64,000 nucleotides of DNA, from contig NZ_JALGCL010000001.1 of assembly GCF_022808325.1 (NCBI RefSeq), positions 973,780-1,037,779 of the forward strand. The letters run 5' to 3'. Shown one piece after another: positions 38,866 through 47,456 of the stretch. The first letter of the stretch is position 1; each line of letters starts with the position of its first letter. The DNA is from Cognatiluteimonas sedimenti (GTDB lineage: Bacteria; Pseudomonadota; Gammaproteobacteria; Xanthomonadales; Xanthomonadaceae). The notes beneath the pieces were generated by a model. It was not told the DNA's origin, did no database searches, and saw nothing but the letters and a program-made list of their open reading frames with translations. Both the position numbers and the translations under genes were made by a program.

Positions 38866-40263
38866 TCAGCCGATCCGCGCGAGCGCCGCGTCGATCCGCC
38901 GCAGCGCCTCGTCCTGCCCGGCCAGGTAGACGGTATGGGCGATGTCGGGGCTGACCTGGGTGCCGGTGATCGCCACCCGCAGCGGCTGCGCGACCTTGCC
39001 CATGCCCAGGCCCAGCGCTTCGGCGGTCGCATGCAGCGCGGCACCGACGTTTTCCGCGCTCCACGCGGCAAGCGCCGCCAGGCGCCCGCGCGCATCGGCC
39101 AGCGGCGCATGCGCGGCGGCGGTGAGGTGCTTGGCGACCGCGGCGGCGTCGTACTGCGTGAGCGGCTGGTACCAGACCGCGGCGCGTTCGGCCATTTCCT
39201 TGAGCGTCTGCACGCGGTCGCGCAGCGCGACCACCACGTCCGCGGGCGCCGGACCGTGGTCGAGGTCGTAACCGGCGTGGCGCAGCTGCCATTCCAGGTG
39301 CCGGCCGACGGCGGCCGGGTCGTCGTTCTTCAGGTACTGCTGGTTGAGCCAGCCGAGCTTGGCCATGTCCAGCCGCGCCGCCTTGGCATTGACGTCCTTG
39401 AGGTCGAACAGCGACTGCATTTCGGCGATCGAGAACACTTCCTGGTCGCCGTGCGACCAGCCCAGCCGCACCAGGTAGTTGAGCAGCGCGTGCGGCAGGT
39501 AGCCGGCATCGCGGTACTGCATCACGTCGGCCGCGCCGGTGCGCTTGGACAGCTTGGCGCCCTCGGGATCCAGGATCATCGGCAGGTGCGCGAACGAAGG
39601 CACCGCCGCGCCGAGCGCCCGGTAGATGTTGATCTGGCGCGGCGTGTTGTTGACGTGGTCGTCGCCGCGCACCACGTCGGTGATCCGCATGTCGATGTCG
39701 TCCACCACCACCGCGAAGTTGTAGGTGGCGTAGCCGTCGGAGCGGAAGATGACGAGGTCGTCGAGCTCGGCGTTGGCGATCTCGATCCTGCCCTTGACCT
39801 TGTCGTCCCAGGCAACCGTGCCCTCGAGCGGATTGCGGAAGCGGATCACGCGGTTGGGATCATCGCGCCAGCCTGCGTCCTGCTCGCGATAGGCGCCGTT
39901 GTAGCGCGGCTTCTCCTGCGCCGCCATCGCCCTCTCGCGCATCGCCTCGAGTTCTTCCTTCGTCTCGTAGGCGTAGTACGCATGCCCGGACGCGACCAGT
40001 TGCTCGGCGACTTCGCGGTAACGGTCGAGGCGATGGGTCTGGTAGACCGGGCCCTCGTCGTAATCCAGGCCGAGCCAGTCCATCGCCTGCAGGATCGCGT
40101 CGATCGCGGCCTGGGTGCTGCGCTCGCGGTCGGTGTCCTCGATCCGCAGGATGAACTGGCCGCCGCGACGACGCGCTTCCAGCCAGCAATACAGGGCGGT
40201 GCGCGCGCCGCCGATGTGCAGGTAACCGGTGGGACTGGGGGCGAAACGGGTGCGGCAGGTCAT
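38866..40263 (-). CDS. gltX: Glutamyl-tRNA synthetase
   Basis: A 465-residue class I aminoacyl-tRNA synthetase. The HIGH motif is at residues 17-20 ([12 protein letters not shown]) and the KMSKS-like loop [10 protein letters not shown] near residue 235. [10 protein letters not shown] and TDRERS complete the GlxRS signature. It charges tRNA-Glu. Full length and normal; no tRNA genes adjoin it. Confidence 0.97.
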   Translation of the reverse strand: MTCRTRFAPSPTGYLHIGGARTALYCWLEARRRGGQFILRIEDTDRERSTQAAIDAILQAMDWLGLDYDEGPVYQTHRLDRYREVAEQLVASGHAYYAYETKEELEAMRERAMAAQEKPRYNGAYREQDAGWRDDPNRVIRFRNPLEGTVAWDDKVKGRIEIANAELDDLVIFRSDGYATYNFAVVVDDIDMRITDVVRGDDHVNNTPRQINIYRALGAAVPSFAHLPMILDPEGAKLSKRTGAADVMQYRDAGYLPHALLNYLVRLGWSHGDQEVFSIAEMQSLFDLKDVNAKAARLDMAKLGWLNQQYLKNDDPAAVGRHLEWQLRHAGYDLDHGPAPADVVVALRDRVQTLKEMAERAAVWYQPLTQYDAAAVAKHLTAAAHAPLADARGRLAALAAWSAENVGAALHATAEALGLGMGKVAQPLRVAITGTQVSPDIAHTVYLAGQDEALRRIDAALARIG

Positions 40264-40517
40264 TCGGCGGCCGGAAAGCGGATGGATGCGGCGATTTTAC
40301 CGCGCCGCGGGCGGACCCGCCTGCGCCGTGGCCGCAACGCGCCGCCGCGCGCGATGCCATCCGCATGCCAACGGCATCCCTCGCTCATGCGCCTTACAAT
40401 ATCGGCAATGGCCACGCTCTTCAGTTCCGACCGCGCCGCGGCGACATGCCGACGCTTCGCTGGCACAACGCGCCGCAGCGCGCGACGACCTGTTCGCGCA
40501 CCCTGGCCTGGGCGGCG
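40264..40517. other. Intergenic region gltX-lpxH
   Basis: About 250 bp between divergent genes. A TACAAT hexamer at 40395-40400 could serve as a -10 for lpxH, but no good -35 pairs with it. Nothing else was recognised. Confidence 0.4.
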
Positions 40518-41237
40518 ATGACGACCCTTTTCATCTCCGATCTCCACCTGGACGCCGAACGTCCGGCGATCACCGAGCTGTTCGGCCGTTTCATCGACGG
40601 CGAGGCGCGTGGCGCGGACGCGTTGTACATCCTTGGCGACCTGTTCGAGGCCTGGGTCGGCGACGACGATCCCTCGCCCACCGGCGCCTTCGTCGCCGGA
40701 AAGCTGCGCGCCCTGGGCGACGCCGGCGTGCCGGTGCGTTTCATCCGCGGCAACCGCGACTTCCTGCTCGGCGACGATTTCGCGCGGCGCGCCGGCATGG
40801 CGATCCTGCCCGACCCGGCGGTGGTGATGCTGCATGGCAAGCCGGTGCTGCTGATGCACGGAGACCTGCTGTGCACCGACGACGGCGCCTACCAGCAGTT
40901 CCGGGCGCAGACCCGGGATCCGGCCTGGCAGGCACGATTCCTGGCGCAACCGCTGCCGGCGCGGATCGCGTTCGCGCAGCAGGCGCGCGCGGCCAGCCGT
41001 GCGCATCAGTCCGGATTGCAGTCGCGGGGCACGATGGAAGTGATCACGGACGTCGCCCCTGCCAGCGTCGAGGCCGCATTGCGGCGCTACGGCATCGACA
41101 TGCTGATCCATGGCCATACGCACCGGCCGGCGATGCACGACGAGACAGCCGGCAGGCGCATCGTGCTTGGGGATTGGTATGAACAAGGCTCGGTGTTGCG
41201 GGTGGATGCCGGCGGCGCGAAGTTGTCGTCGTTGTAG
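40518..41237 (+). CDS. lpxH: UDP-2,3-diacylglucosamine hydrolase
   Basis: A 239-residue calcineurin-like phosphoesterase. The metal motifs are in order: LFISDLHLD (Asp8, His10), [28 protein letters not shown] and the C-terminal [12 protein letters not shown]. LpxH removes UMP from UDP-2,3-diacylglucosamine to give lipid X in lipid A synthesis at the inner membrane. The ATG at 40518 is used because homology starts there; the upstream in-frame extension is not conserved-looking. A palindromic repeat pair follows. Confidence 0.95.
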   Translation: MTTLFISDLHLDAERPAITELFGRFIDGEARGADALYILGDLFEAWVGDDDPSPTGAFVAGKLRALGDAGVPVRFIRGNRDFLLGDDFARRAGMAILPDPAVVMLHGKPVLLMHGDLLCTDDGAYQQFRAQTRDPAWQARFLAQPLPARIAFAQQARAASRAHQSGLQSRGTMEVITDVAPASVEAALRRYGIDMLIHGHTHRPAMHDETAGRRIVLGDWYEQGSVLRVDAGGAKLSSL

Positions 41238-41247
41238 GAGCGGCTTC

Positions 41248-41334
41248 TGTGGGAGCGGCTTCAGCCGCGAGCTTTTTGCCGATTGAACGATTGCCCGCCG
41301 GGAAAATGAGCTCGCGGCTGAAGCCGCTCCCACA
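41248..41334. repeat. Inverted palindromic repeat pair (BIME-like) after lpxH
   Basis: A 26-nt exact inverted repeat (41248-41273 and 41309-41334, unit TGGGAGCGGCTTCAGCCGCG) encloses 35 nt. A partial third copy (GTAGGAGCGGCTTC) begins at 41234. It lies between convergent lpxH and the DUF455 gene and can form a long hairpin that would end or stabilise transcripts. Confidence 0.9.
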
Positions 41335-41349
41335 AACAAAAAGGGCTCT

Positions 41350-42153
41350 TCAGGGCTGCAACTGCTCCAGCGCCGCAAGTTCGGCGTCGTCGAATCCCGC
41401 GGCGGTGCGCGCTTCGCGGTTGAACGGGCCGCGCAGGCTGCCACGCGCGTGTTCTGCCAGCAGTTCGCGAAACCGGGTACCGGGGTCCACGCCAGCGCGC
41501 TCGCAATGCCAGCGGAACCAGCGCGAACCAGCGGCGACATGCGCCACTTCCTCGCGCAGGATCAGTTCGAGGATGTCGGCGGTGGCGTCATCGCCAAGCT
41601 GGCGCAGCTTCACGATCATGCCCGGCGTCACGTCGAGGCCCCGCGCCTCCAGCACCCGCGGCACCAGCGCCATGCGCGCAAGGCCGTCGTGCGCGGTGCG
41701 TTCCGCCATTTCCCACAGTCCGTTGTGGGCGTCGAAGTCGCCGTAGTCGTGGCCGATCCGCTGCAGGCGTGACCGCAGCAGCGTGAAATGCCGCGCTTCG
41801 TCGGCGGCAACCGCCACCCAGTCGGCGTAATACGCGTCGGGCAGGCCACGGAAGCGATAGACGGCGTCCCATGCCAGGTCGATGGCGTTGAATTCGATGT
41901 GCGCGATCGCGTGCACGAAGCCGGCGCGGCCTTCCGGCGTACCGAACCCGCGCTGCGGCAATGCGCGCGCGGGCACCAGCCGCGGCCGTTCCGGGCGGCC
42001 CGGCATGCCGATCGGGGACGGCGGCGGCGCGTCGGCCGGGAGCCCCAGCTCGCCGCGCGCGAATGCCGCGGCGGTGGCGGCCGTCATCGCCACCTTGGCG
42101 TCCGGCGTCGCCGCGGCCAGGCAGGCGCGCGCAGCTTCGAGCAGGCTGTCCAC
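41350..42153 (-). CDS. DUF455 ferritin-like protein
   Basis: A 267-residue helical protein with the DUF455 diiron-type signature: HIEFNAIDLAWDAVYRFRG, DEARHFTLL, YGDFDAHNGLWEMAERTA, VPRVLEARGLDVTPGM and EEVAHVAAGSRWF, which supply Glu and His residues for a two-iron site like that of ferritin and MiaE-type hydroxylases. The substrate is unknown. No ATG fits; a GTG at 42153, 17 bp after the purF stop, is the best start. Linked to purF, probably co-transcribed. Confidence 0.82.
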   Translation of the reverse strand: MDSLLEAARACLAAATPDAKVAMTAATAAAFARGELGLPADAPPPSPIGMPGRPERPRLVPARALPQRGFGTPEGRAGFVHAIAHIEFNAIDLAWDAVYRFRGLPDAYYADWVAVAADEARHFTLLRSRLQRIGHDYGDFDAHNGLWEMAERTAHDGLARMALVPRVLEARGLDVTPGMIVKLRQLGDDATADILELILREEVAHVAAGSRWFRWHCERAGVDPGTRFRELLAEHARGSLRGPFNREARTAAGFDDAELAALEQLQP

Positions 42154-42170
42154 CGCGCGCAGGCGCGCCG

Positions 42171-43643
42171 TCAGGACGCGCGCCGCGACTTCTTCGCCTC
42201 GTCCGAGCGCAGTTGCTCGATCCGCTCGAAGTACCCGGGTTCGATGCCGGTCACGTAGCTGCCGTTGAAGCACGACGAATCGAAGTGCTCGATCCGCTGC
42301 TTGGGCCCGGACACCGCCTCCTCGAGGTCGGCGAGGTCCTGGTAGACCAGCCAGTCGCAGCCCAGCAGCTGCTGGATTTCCTCTTCGCTGCGGCCGTGCG
42401 CGACCAGCTCCTCGACCGACGGCATGTCGATGCCGTAGATGTTGGGGTACCGCACCGGTGGCGCGGCGGAGGCCAGGTACACCTTCTTGGCGCCGGCGTC
42501 GCGCGCCATTTGCACGATTTGCCTGGAGGTGGTGCCGCGCACGATCGAATCGTCGACCAGCAGCACCACGCGGCCCTTGAATTCCAGTGGGATCGGATTG
42601 AGCTTGCGCTTGACCGACTTCGCGCGCTCGCCCTGCCCCGGCATGATGAAGGTGCGGCCGACGTAGCGGTTCTTGATGAAGCCCTCGCGGTACTTCACCC
42701 CGAGCACATTGGCGATTTCCAGCGCGGCATCGCGCGAGGTGTCGGGGATCGGGATCACCACGTCGATGTCGTGGTCCGGGCGCAGGCGCTGGATCTTCTC
42801 GCCGAGCTTGACGCCCATGCGCATGCGCGCCTTGTGCACCGAGATGTCGTCCATCATCGAGTCCGGGCGCGCGAAATACACGTACTCGAAGATGCACGGC
42901 GCATGCTGCTGCGGCGGCGCGCACTGGCGGGTGAACAGTTCCCCGCGCGGGGTGACCACCACGGCTTCGCCCGGGGCGACGTCGCGCAGCCGTTCGAAGC
43001 CGAGGATGTCGAGCGCGACCGACTCCGAGGCGACGATGTATTCGTCCTCGCCGCCGGGGGTGGCGCGCTTGCCCAGCACCAGCGGACGGATGCCGTGCGG
43101 GTCGCGGAACGCGACCAGGCCCAGGCCGAGCACCGTGCAGACCACGGCATAGCCGCCCCGTGCGCGGCGGTTGACGCCTTCGACCGCGCGGAACACCGAG
43201 TCCGGCGTCAGTGCCTTCTGGGTGTCGAGTTCGTGCGCGAACACGTTCAGCAGCACTTCCGAGTCGGACTCGGTGTTGACGTTGCGGCGGTCCTGCTCGA
43301 ACACCTCGCGGCGCAGCGCGTCGGTGTTGATCAGGTTGCCGTTGTGCGCCAGCGCGATCCCGTACGGGGAGTTGACGTAGAACGGCTGTGCCTCGTCCAG
43401 CCCCTCCGAGCCCGCGGTCGGGTAGCGGCAGTGGGCGATGCCGACGCGGCCTTCGAGCAGGCGCATCGAGCGGGCGTCGAACACGTCGCGCACCAGCCCG
43501 TTGCCCTTGTGCACGCGCAGGTGGGTGCCGTCGGCGGTGGCGATGCCGGCCGCGTCCTGGCCGCGGTGCTGCAGCACGGTCAGGCCGTCGTACAACTGGG
43601 CCGCGACGTCCTGCGTCGCCACGATGCCTACGATGCCGCACAT
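42171..43643 (-). CDS. purF: Amidophosphoribosyltransferase
   Basis: A 490-residue protein of the first step of purine synthesis (PRPP + glutamine to phosphoribosylamine). The N-terminal nucleophile Cys2 is in MCGIVGIV, followed by the glutaminase domain ([33 protein letters not shown]). The C-terminal PRTase domain has [15 protein letters not shown]. Full length, in the conserved order dedD-cvpA-purF, 18 bp after cvpA. Confidence 0.97.
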   Translation of the reverse strand: MCGIVGIVATQDVAAQLYDGLTVLQHRGQDAAGIATADGTHLRVHKGNGLVRDVFDARSMRLLEGRVGIAHCRYPTAGSEGLDEAQPFYVNSPYGIALAHNGNLINTDALRREVFEQDRRNVNTESDSEVLLNVFAHELDTQKALTPDSVFRAVEGVNRRARGGYAVVCTVLGLGLVAFRDPHGIRPLVLGKRATPGGEDEYIVASESVALDILGFERLRDVAPGEAVVVTPRGELFTRQCAPPQQHAPCIFEYVYFARPDSMMDDISVHKARMRMGVKLGEKIQRLRPDHDIDVVIPIPDTSRDAALEIANVLGVKYREGFIKNRYVGRTFIMPGQGERAKSVKRKLNPIPLEFKGRVVLLVDDSIVRGTTSRQIVQMARDAGAKKVYLASAAPPVRYPNIYGIDMPSVEELVAHGRSEEEIQQLLGCDWLVYQDLADLEEAVSGPKQRIEHFDSSCFNGSYVTGIEPGYFERIEQLRSDEAKKSRRAS

Positions 43644-43661
43644 ATCCGGAACTCCAGGGCG

Positions 43662-44213
43662 TCAGGCGCCCGGTTGCGGCAACGCCAGGGCGTCGCCGGT
43701 GTCGGTGGAATGCGGTTGCGAACCGCCGAAATCAACCCGCGCCGCGGCCCAGCCGGGCAGCCAGCCGCGCAACCATTGCGCACCCGGCAGCAGCACCGGC
43801 ACCACCTGCGACTGGTGCCAGCCGGGCTCGCGCGGCAGGGTGGTGAAGCCCATCAGCAGCACCAGCAGGCAGGCGACGAAGCCGCCGCGAACCAGGCCCA
43901 GCGCGAAGCCGAGCGCGCGGTCCATGCCCGACAGCCCGACCGAATGCACCAGCTTGCGCACCATCCAGCCGACCACGCCGACGAACAGCAGCACGCCGAG
44001 GAAACTCAGGCCGTAGCCGGCCAGCAGCTGGCCGGCGCCCGGTTCCGCGCCGCCGGACAGCGCCAGCGCCACCCGGGCGCCGAAGCGGAACGCCGCCCAG
44101 CCCGCCAGTACCCACGCCAACAGCGAAGCGAGCACGCCAATGAAGCCGCGCACCAACCCCAGCAGGGTCGATGCACCGATCACTGCCAGCAGCAGCAGGT
44201 CGGTGGCGGTCAT
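43662..44213 (-). CDS. cvpA: CvpA-family membrane protein
   Basis: A 183-residue protein with four predicted membrane helices. It begins TATDLLLLAVIGASTLLGLVRGFIG, with the family's RG motif after the first helix, and has FALGLVRGGFVACLLVLL later. CvpA is required for colicin V production and is linked to envelope homeostasis in other bacteria. It sits in the classical dedD-cvpA-purF order. Confidence 0.9.
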   Translation of the reverse strand: MTATDLLLLAVIGASTLLGLVRGFIGVLASLLAWVLAGWAAFRFGARVALALSGGAEPGAGQLLAGYGLSFLGVLLFVGVVGWMVRKLVHSVGLSGMDRALGFALGLVRGGFVACLLVLLMGFTTLPREPGWHQSQVVPVLLPGAQWLRGWLPGWAAARVDFGGSQPHSTDTGDALALPQPGA

Positions 44214-44237
44214 GGCGTCATCGGCACGGGCGCCTGG

Positions 44238-45209
44238 TCAGGGATGCGGGCGGACGATCCCGGCGACGCCGAGTTTCGCCTGCACCTGCGCCCGCAACTG
44301 CTCGGCTTCGGCACGACTGGCGACCGGGCCGATCCGCACCCGCGTCAGCGTGCCCTTGTCGGTCGCGACGGACTCGGTGAAGGCGCTGAAGCCGGCGGCT
44401 CGCGCCTTGTCGCGCAGTGTGGTCGCGTCTGCCGGCTTGCTGAATGCGGCCAGCTGCACGGCGAAGCCGGTGCCGGTGGCGGCGGCCGGCGGCGGCGTGG
44501 GCGCGGGAGCGGCCGGCTTCGGCGCGGCGGGAACCGGCTTGGCGGGCGCAACGGGCGCCGGTGGCGGCGCGACCACTTCGACATCGAGCACCACTACGCG
44601 CGCGTCGACGTCGTCACGGACGTGCGCCGCGCGCAGGCGCGCGGCCTCGGCTTCGGCGCGGGTCGCATAGGGCCCGATCCGCACCCGCTGCACCGCCTTG
44701 CCATCGACCTGCGCGGCTTCGCGGAAACCGGGCAGCTGCGAGGCGCGGAGCGAGGCGACCACTGCATCGGCCGCTGCGCTCGTGGTGAAACTGCCGAAGC
44801 TCACGGCGTAGTCGCCGCCAGCCGTGGGGGCCGGGAACATCTCGTGGTTGCCGGCGGCTGCGTCGCGATCGGCTGGCAGCGGCGTGCCAGCGGGGGGCGT
44901 AGCGGCATCCAGCGGCTCCGCGGTGCTGGCGCCGCCGGCATCGCTTTCCAACGGCACCGCCTGGCTGGCCGACGCCGCAGGTAGCGCGGCCTCCATCCCG
45001 ACTGCGCCGCCATCGGGCGTGACGCCGGGCGTGACCAGCGGCAGGTCGCGGGTCTGGTAATCGCCCTGCGGGGCGTCGGGCATGGTCAACGGCACGTCGG
45101 ACACGCCACTGTCGGGCGCCGGCCCCTGCACCAGCATCGGCAGGAAGATCACCGCCAGCGCGACCAGTACGGCGGCGCCGACGAGGCGCTGTTTCAGTCC
45201 GGGATCCAT
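44238..45209 (-). CDS. dedD: SPOR-domain division protein DedD-like, with two SPOR repeats
   Basis: A 323-residue protein with a short cytoplasmic start, one membrane helix (LVGAAVLVALAVIFLPMLV), a Pro/Ala-rich periplasmic linker, and two SPOR repeats: YAVSFGSFTTSAAADAVVAS at residues ~135-205 and FAVQLAAFSKPADATTLRDK at ~245-320. SPOR domains bind denuded glycan strands at the septum. The position next to folC and cvpA matches E. coli DedD, which has a single SPOR domain; the doubling is notable. Confidence 0.88.
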   Translation of the reverse strand: MDPGLKQRLVGAAVLVALAVIFLPMLVQGPAPDSGVSDVPLTMPDAPQGDYQTRDLPLVTPGVTPDGGAVGMEAALPAASASQAVPLESDAGGASTAEPLDAATPPAGTPLPADRDAAAGNHEMFPAPTAGGDYAVSFGSFTTSAAADAVVASLRASQLPGFREAAQVDGKAVQRVRIGPYATRAEAEAARLRAAHVRDDVDARVVVLDVEVVAPPPAPVAPAKPVPAAPKPAAPAPTPPPAAATGTGFAVQLAAFSKPADATTLRDKARAAGFSAFTESVATDKGTLTRVRIGPVASRAEAEQLRAQVQAKLGVAGIVRPHP

Positions 45210-45483
45210 CGGCGCTCGGCAGGCTGCGGAAGGCGCGCGGATTATAACCGCGCCAGGTCTGAACTCGCCCAAGACGGAACCCCAACGCGTCGCCACGCGC
45301 TGCTAGACGCGCTTGCGGGCCGTTGGGGCGATTCAGCACCCGGACTACACCGCTCAAAAGAATCCCCAACCGGTCGCCACGTACTGAACGCGGTTGCAGG
45401 CGCGCAGGGACTGAACCCGCCCGGTGCTGATCTCCAACGCGTCGCCACGCGCTGCTGAACGCGCTTGCCGGAAACAGCGCGCC
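45210..45483. repeat. Three degenerate direct repeats between folC and dedD
   Basis: This 274-bp gap holds three related copies of a ~36-nt unit (core CCAACGCGTCGCCACGCGCT and ACGCGCTTGC) starting at 45282, 45366 and 45434. Copies one and three are nearly identical; copy two is diverged. On the minus strand the larger repeat contains a GTTCAG motif followed by GTGGCGACGCGTTGG. No gene is supported. Confidence 0.75.
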
Positions 45484-46815
45484 CTACGCTCGAGGCGGAT
45501 CCAGTCCCGCTTCGCTCCGCAGCACCCTGAGCGCTGCCGCCGCCGTATGGAACGACCCGAACACCAGCACCCGGTCGCCCGCCCGTGCCCGTGCCAGCGC
45601 GGCCGCCAGTGCCGCAGGCACATCCGCATGCCGTTCGCCGTCGCCGGCCGCGCTCCCCTGGAGCCGCTGCGCGAACGCATCCACCGCAAGCCCGCGTGGC
45701 CCGGCTTCGACCAGCCCCGCCAGCAGCCAGTGATCGATGTCGTCGTCCAGCGCCGCCACGACGCCCGCCGCGTCCTTGTCGCCGAGCGCGGCAAACACCG
45801 CAAACGTTCGTCCCGTGGCCGGCGCCTGCCGCAACCAGGCCGCCAGTTCGCGCGCGGCCTGCGGGTTGTGGCCGACGTCGACCAGGATCTCGACGCCGTC
45901 GTGCCGGAACCGTTGCAGCCGCCCGGGCAATCGCGCGGCGGCCACACCCTCCACGATCGCGGATTTCGGCAATGGTGCGCCCAGCGCCCGCAGCGCCGCG
46001 ATCGCCGTCGCCGCGTTGCGCAGTTGCGCGGGGGCCGCCAGCCGCGGCATCGGCAGTTCCAGCCGATAGCCGACCTCGCGCCAGCGCCAGGCGTGCGCGT
46101 CGAGCGCTTCGAAGAAGAAGTCGCAGTTGGCGCGGATCGCCGACGCACCGAGCGCATACGCGTGGCCGAGCACGCTCGACGGCGGATCGTCCTCGCCCAG
46201 CACCAGCGGTTTCCAGGCGCGCGCGATGCCGGCCTTCTCCAAGCCGATCGCCTCGCGGTCGTTGCCGAGCCAGTCGACGTGGTCGATGTCGACCGTGGTG
46301 ACCACGGCAACGTCGGCATCGACCAGGTTGACCGCGTCCAGTCGCCCGCCGAGCCCTACTTCCAGCACCGCCAGGTCGAGCCGCGCGCGCTGGAACAACC
46401 ACAGCGCGGCCAGCGTGCCGTATTCGAAATAGGTCAGCGCCACATCCCGATCATCCTGAGCTTGTCGAAGGGCGCGCGCCGCCTCGACCGCTTCGAACCC
46501 CGCCACCAGCGCCGCATCGTCGGCATCGCTGCCGTCGATCCGCACGCGCTCGTTGTACGCCAGCAGGTGCGGCGAGGTGTAGGCGCCGACGCGCCAGCCG
46601 GCCGCGCGCGCGATCGCCTCGATGAAGGCAACCGTCGAACCCTTGCCGTTGGTGCCGGCGACCGTGATGACCTTCCTGGCCGGGCGCCCGAGTTGCATGC
46701 GTTGCGCGACCGCGCGTACCCGCTCCAGGCCGAGCGCGATCGAGCGCGGGTGCTGGCGCTCGATGTAGGCCAGCCATTGCGCGAGGGATTTCGACCCGAC
46801 ATGCGGCGCGGTCAT
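45484..46815 (-). CDS. folC: Dihydrofolate synthase/folylpolyglutamate synthase
   Basis: A 443-residue Mur-ligase-like enzyme. The P-loop VAGTNGKGSTVAFIE, SPHLLAYNERVRIDG, LEVGLGGRLDAVN, TTVDIDHVDWLG and DVGHNPQAA are all visible. It adds glutamate to dihydropteroate and folates. Its ATG overlaps the upstream phosphatase stop (ATGA). The stretch ALRQAQDDRDVA (residues ~115-126) is encoded by a dispersed 22-bp palindromic repeat inserted in frame at 46451-46472. Confidence 0.95.
   Translation of the reverse strand: MTAPHVGSKSLAQWLAYIERQHPRSIALGLERVRAVAQRMQLGRPARKVITVAGTNGKGSTVAFIEAIARAAGWRVGAYTSPHLLAYNERVRIDGSDADDAALVAGFEAVEAARALRQAQDDRDVALTYFEYGTLAALWLFQRARLDLAVLEVGLGGRLDAVNLVDADVAVVTTVDIDHVDWLGNDREAIGLEKAGIARAWKPLVLGEDDPPSSVLGHAYALGASAIRANCDFFFEALDAHAWRWREVGYRLELPMPRLAAPAQLRNAATAIAALRALGAPLPKSAIVEGVAAARLPGRLQRFRHDGVEILVDVGHNPQAARELAAWLRQAPATGRTFAVFAALGDKDAAGVVAALDDDIDHWLLAGLVEAGPRGLAVDAFAQRLQGSAAGDGERHADVPAALAAALARARAGDRVLVFGSFHTAAAALRVLRSEAGLDPPRA
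46451..46472. repeat. Dispersed repeat inserted in frame within folC
   Basis: TCATCCTGAGCTTGTCGAAG is the core of a repeat found widely between genes in many proteobacteria. Here it lies inside folC and is translated as LRQAQDDR without breaking the frame. Confidence 0.75.
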
Positions 46816-47456
46816 AGGGCGCGGTGCACCGCTTCGCCGAACAGCGCGGTGTGGTGGCTGCAGTCGTTGAGGCGGACGACATCCAGATGGTCGACGTCCG
46901 CACCTTCGAGCAGGTTGAGCGTGGTCGGCGCCTGGCGGAAGCGCCACAAGTGCGCCAGCGGCAGGCCCAGGATCCGGCACAGCAGCACGCGGTTGACGGC
47001 GTCGTGGGCGACCACCAGCAGGGTATCGCCGTCGCCAAGTCCGTCGCAGGCGCGCTGCAGCGCCGGCCAGGCGCGGTCGAGCACGTGCTGCAACGATTCG
47101 CCGCGCGGCATCAGCACCTCGTGCGGCGCGTGGCGCCAGGCAAGTGCACGCTCGGGGTCGCGTTCGTGGATCTCGCCGGCGAGCAGGCCTTCCCAGTCGC
47201 CGTGCGCGATTTCCATGAAGCCGTCGTCGCTGCCCAGCATCGCCGCGCGCGCTTCGCCCAACGCCAGTTCCGCGGTGCGTCGCGCGCGGGCCAGGGGCGA
47301 GGCGACGGCGCGGTCGATGCGCACCTCGCGCAGGCGCTGCCCGAGCGCGCGCGCCTGCGCCTCGCCGGTCGGCGACAGCGGGATGTCCTCCTGGCCCTGG
47401 TAGCGGCCTTCGGCGTTCCACGGGGTTTCGCCATGGCGGGCGAGCAGGATGCGCAT
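46812..47456 (-). CDS. Histidine phosphatase (phosphoglycerate-mutase-like) family protein
   Basis: A 214-residue protein with the catalytic RHG motif LLARHGETPWNAEGRYQGQ (His8), ASPLARARRTAE, MEIAHGDWEG and VVAHDAVNR. It is most like CobC/PhoE-type phosphatases acting on small phosphate esters; the exact substrate is not clear. It sits between serA and folC with 1-4 bp overlaps on both sides, so the three are translationally coupled. Confidence 0.9.
   Translation of the reverse strand: MRILLARHGETPWNAEGRYQGQEDIPLSPTGEAQARALGQRLREVRIDRAVASPLARARRTAELALGEARAAMLGSDDGFMEIAHGDWEGLLAGEIHERDPERALAWRHAPHEVLMPRGESLQHVLDRAWPALQRACDGLGDGDTLLVVAHDAVNRVLLCRILGLPLAHLWRFRQAPTTLNLLEGADVDHLDVVRLNDCSHHTALFGEAVHRAL

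Noticed and set aside
41350-43641. Single large minus-strand gene of 763 codons
   Set aside because: The first two thirds are an out-of-frame reading of purF; only the last part is a true gene (DUF455) with its own GTG start.
41961-44984. Plus-strand open frame of 1007 codons
   Set aside because: Antisense to DUF455, purF, cvpA and dedD; no recognisable protein.
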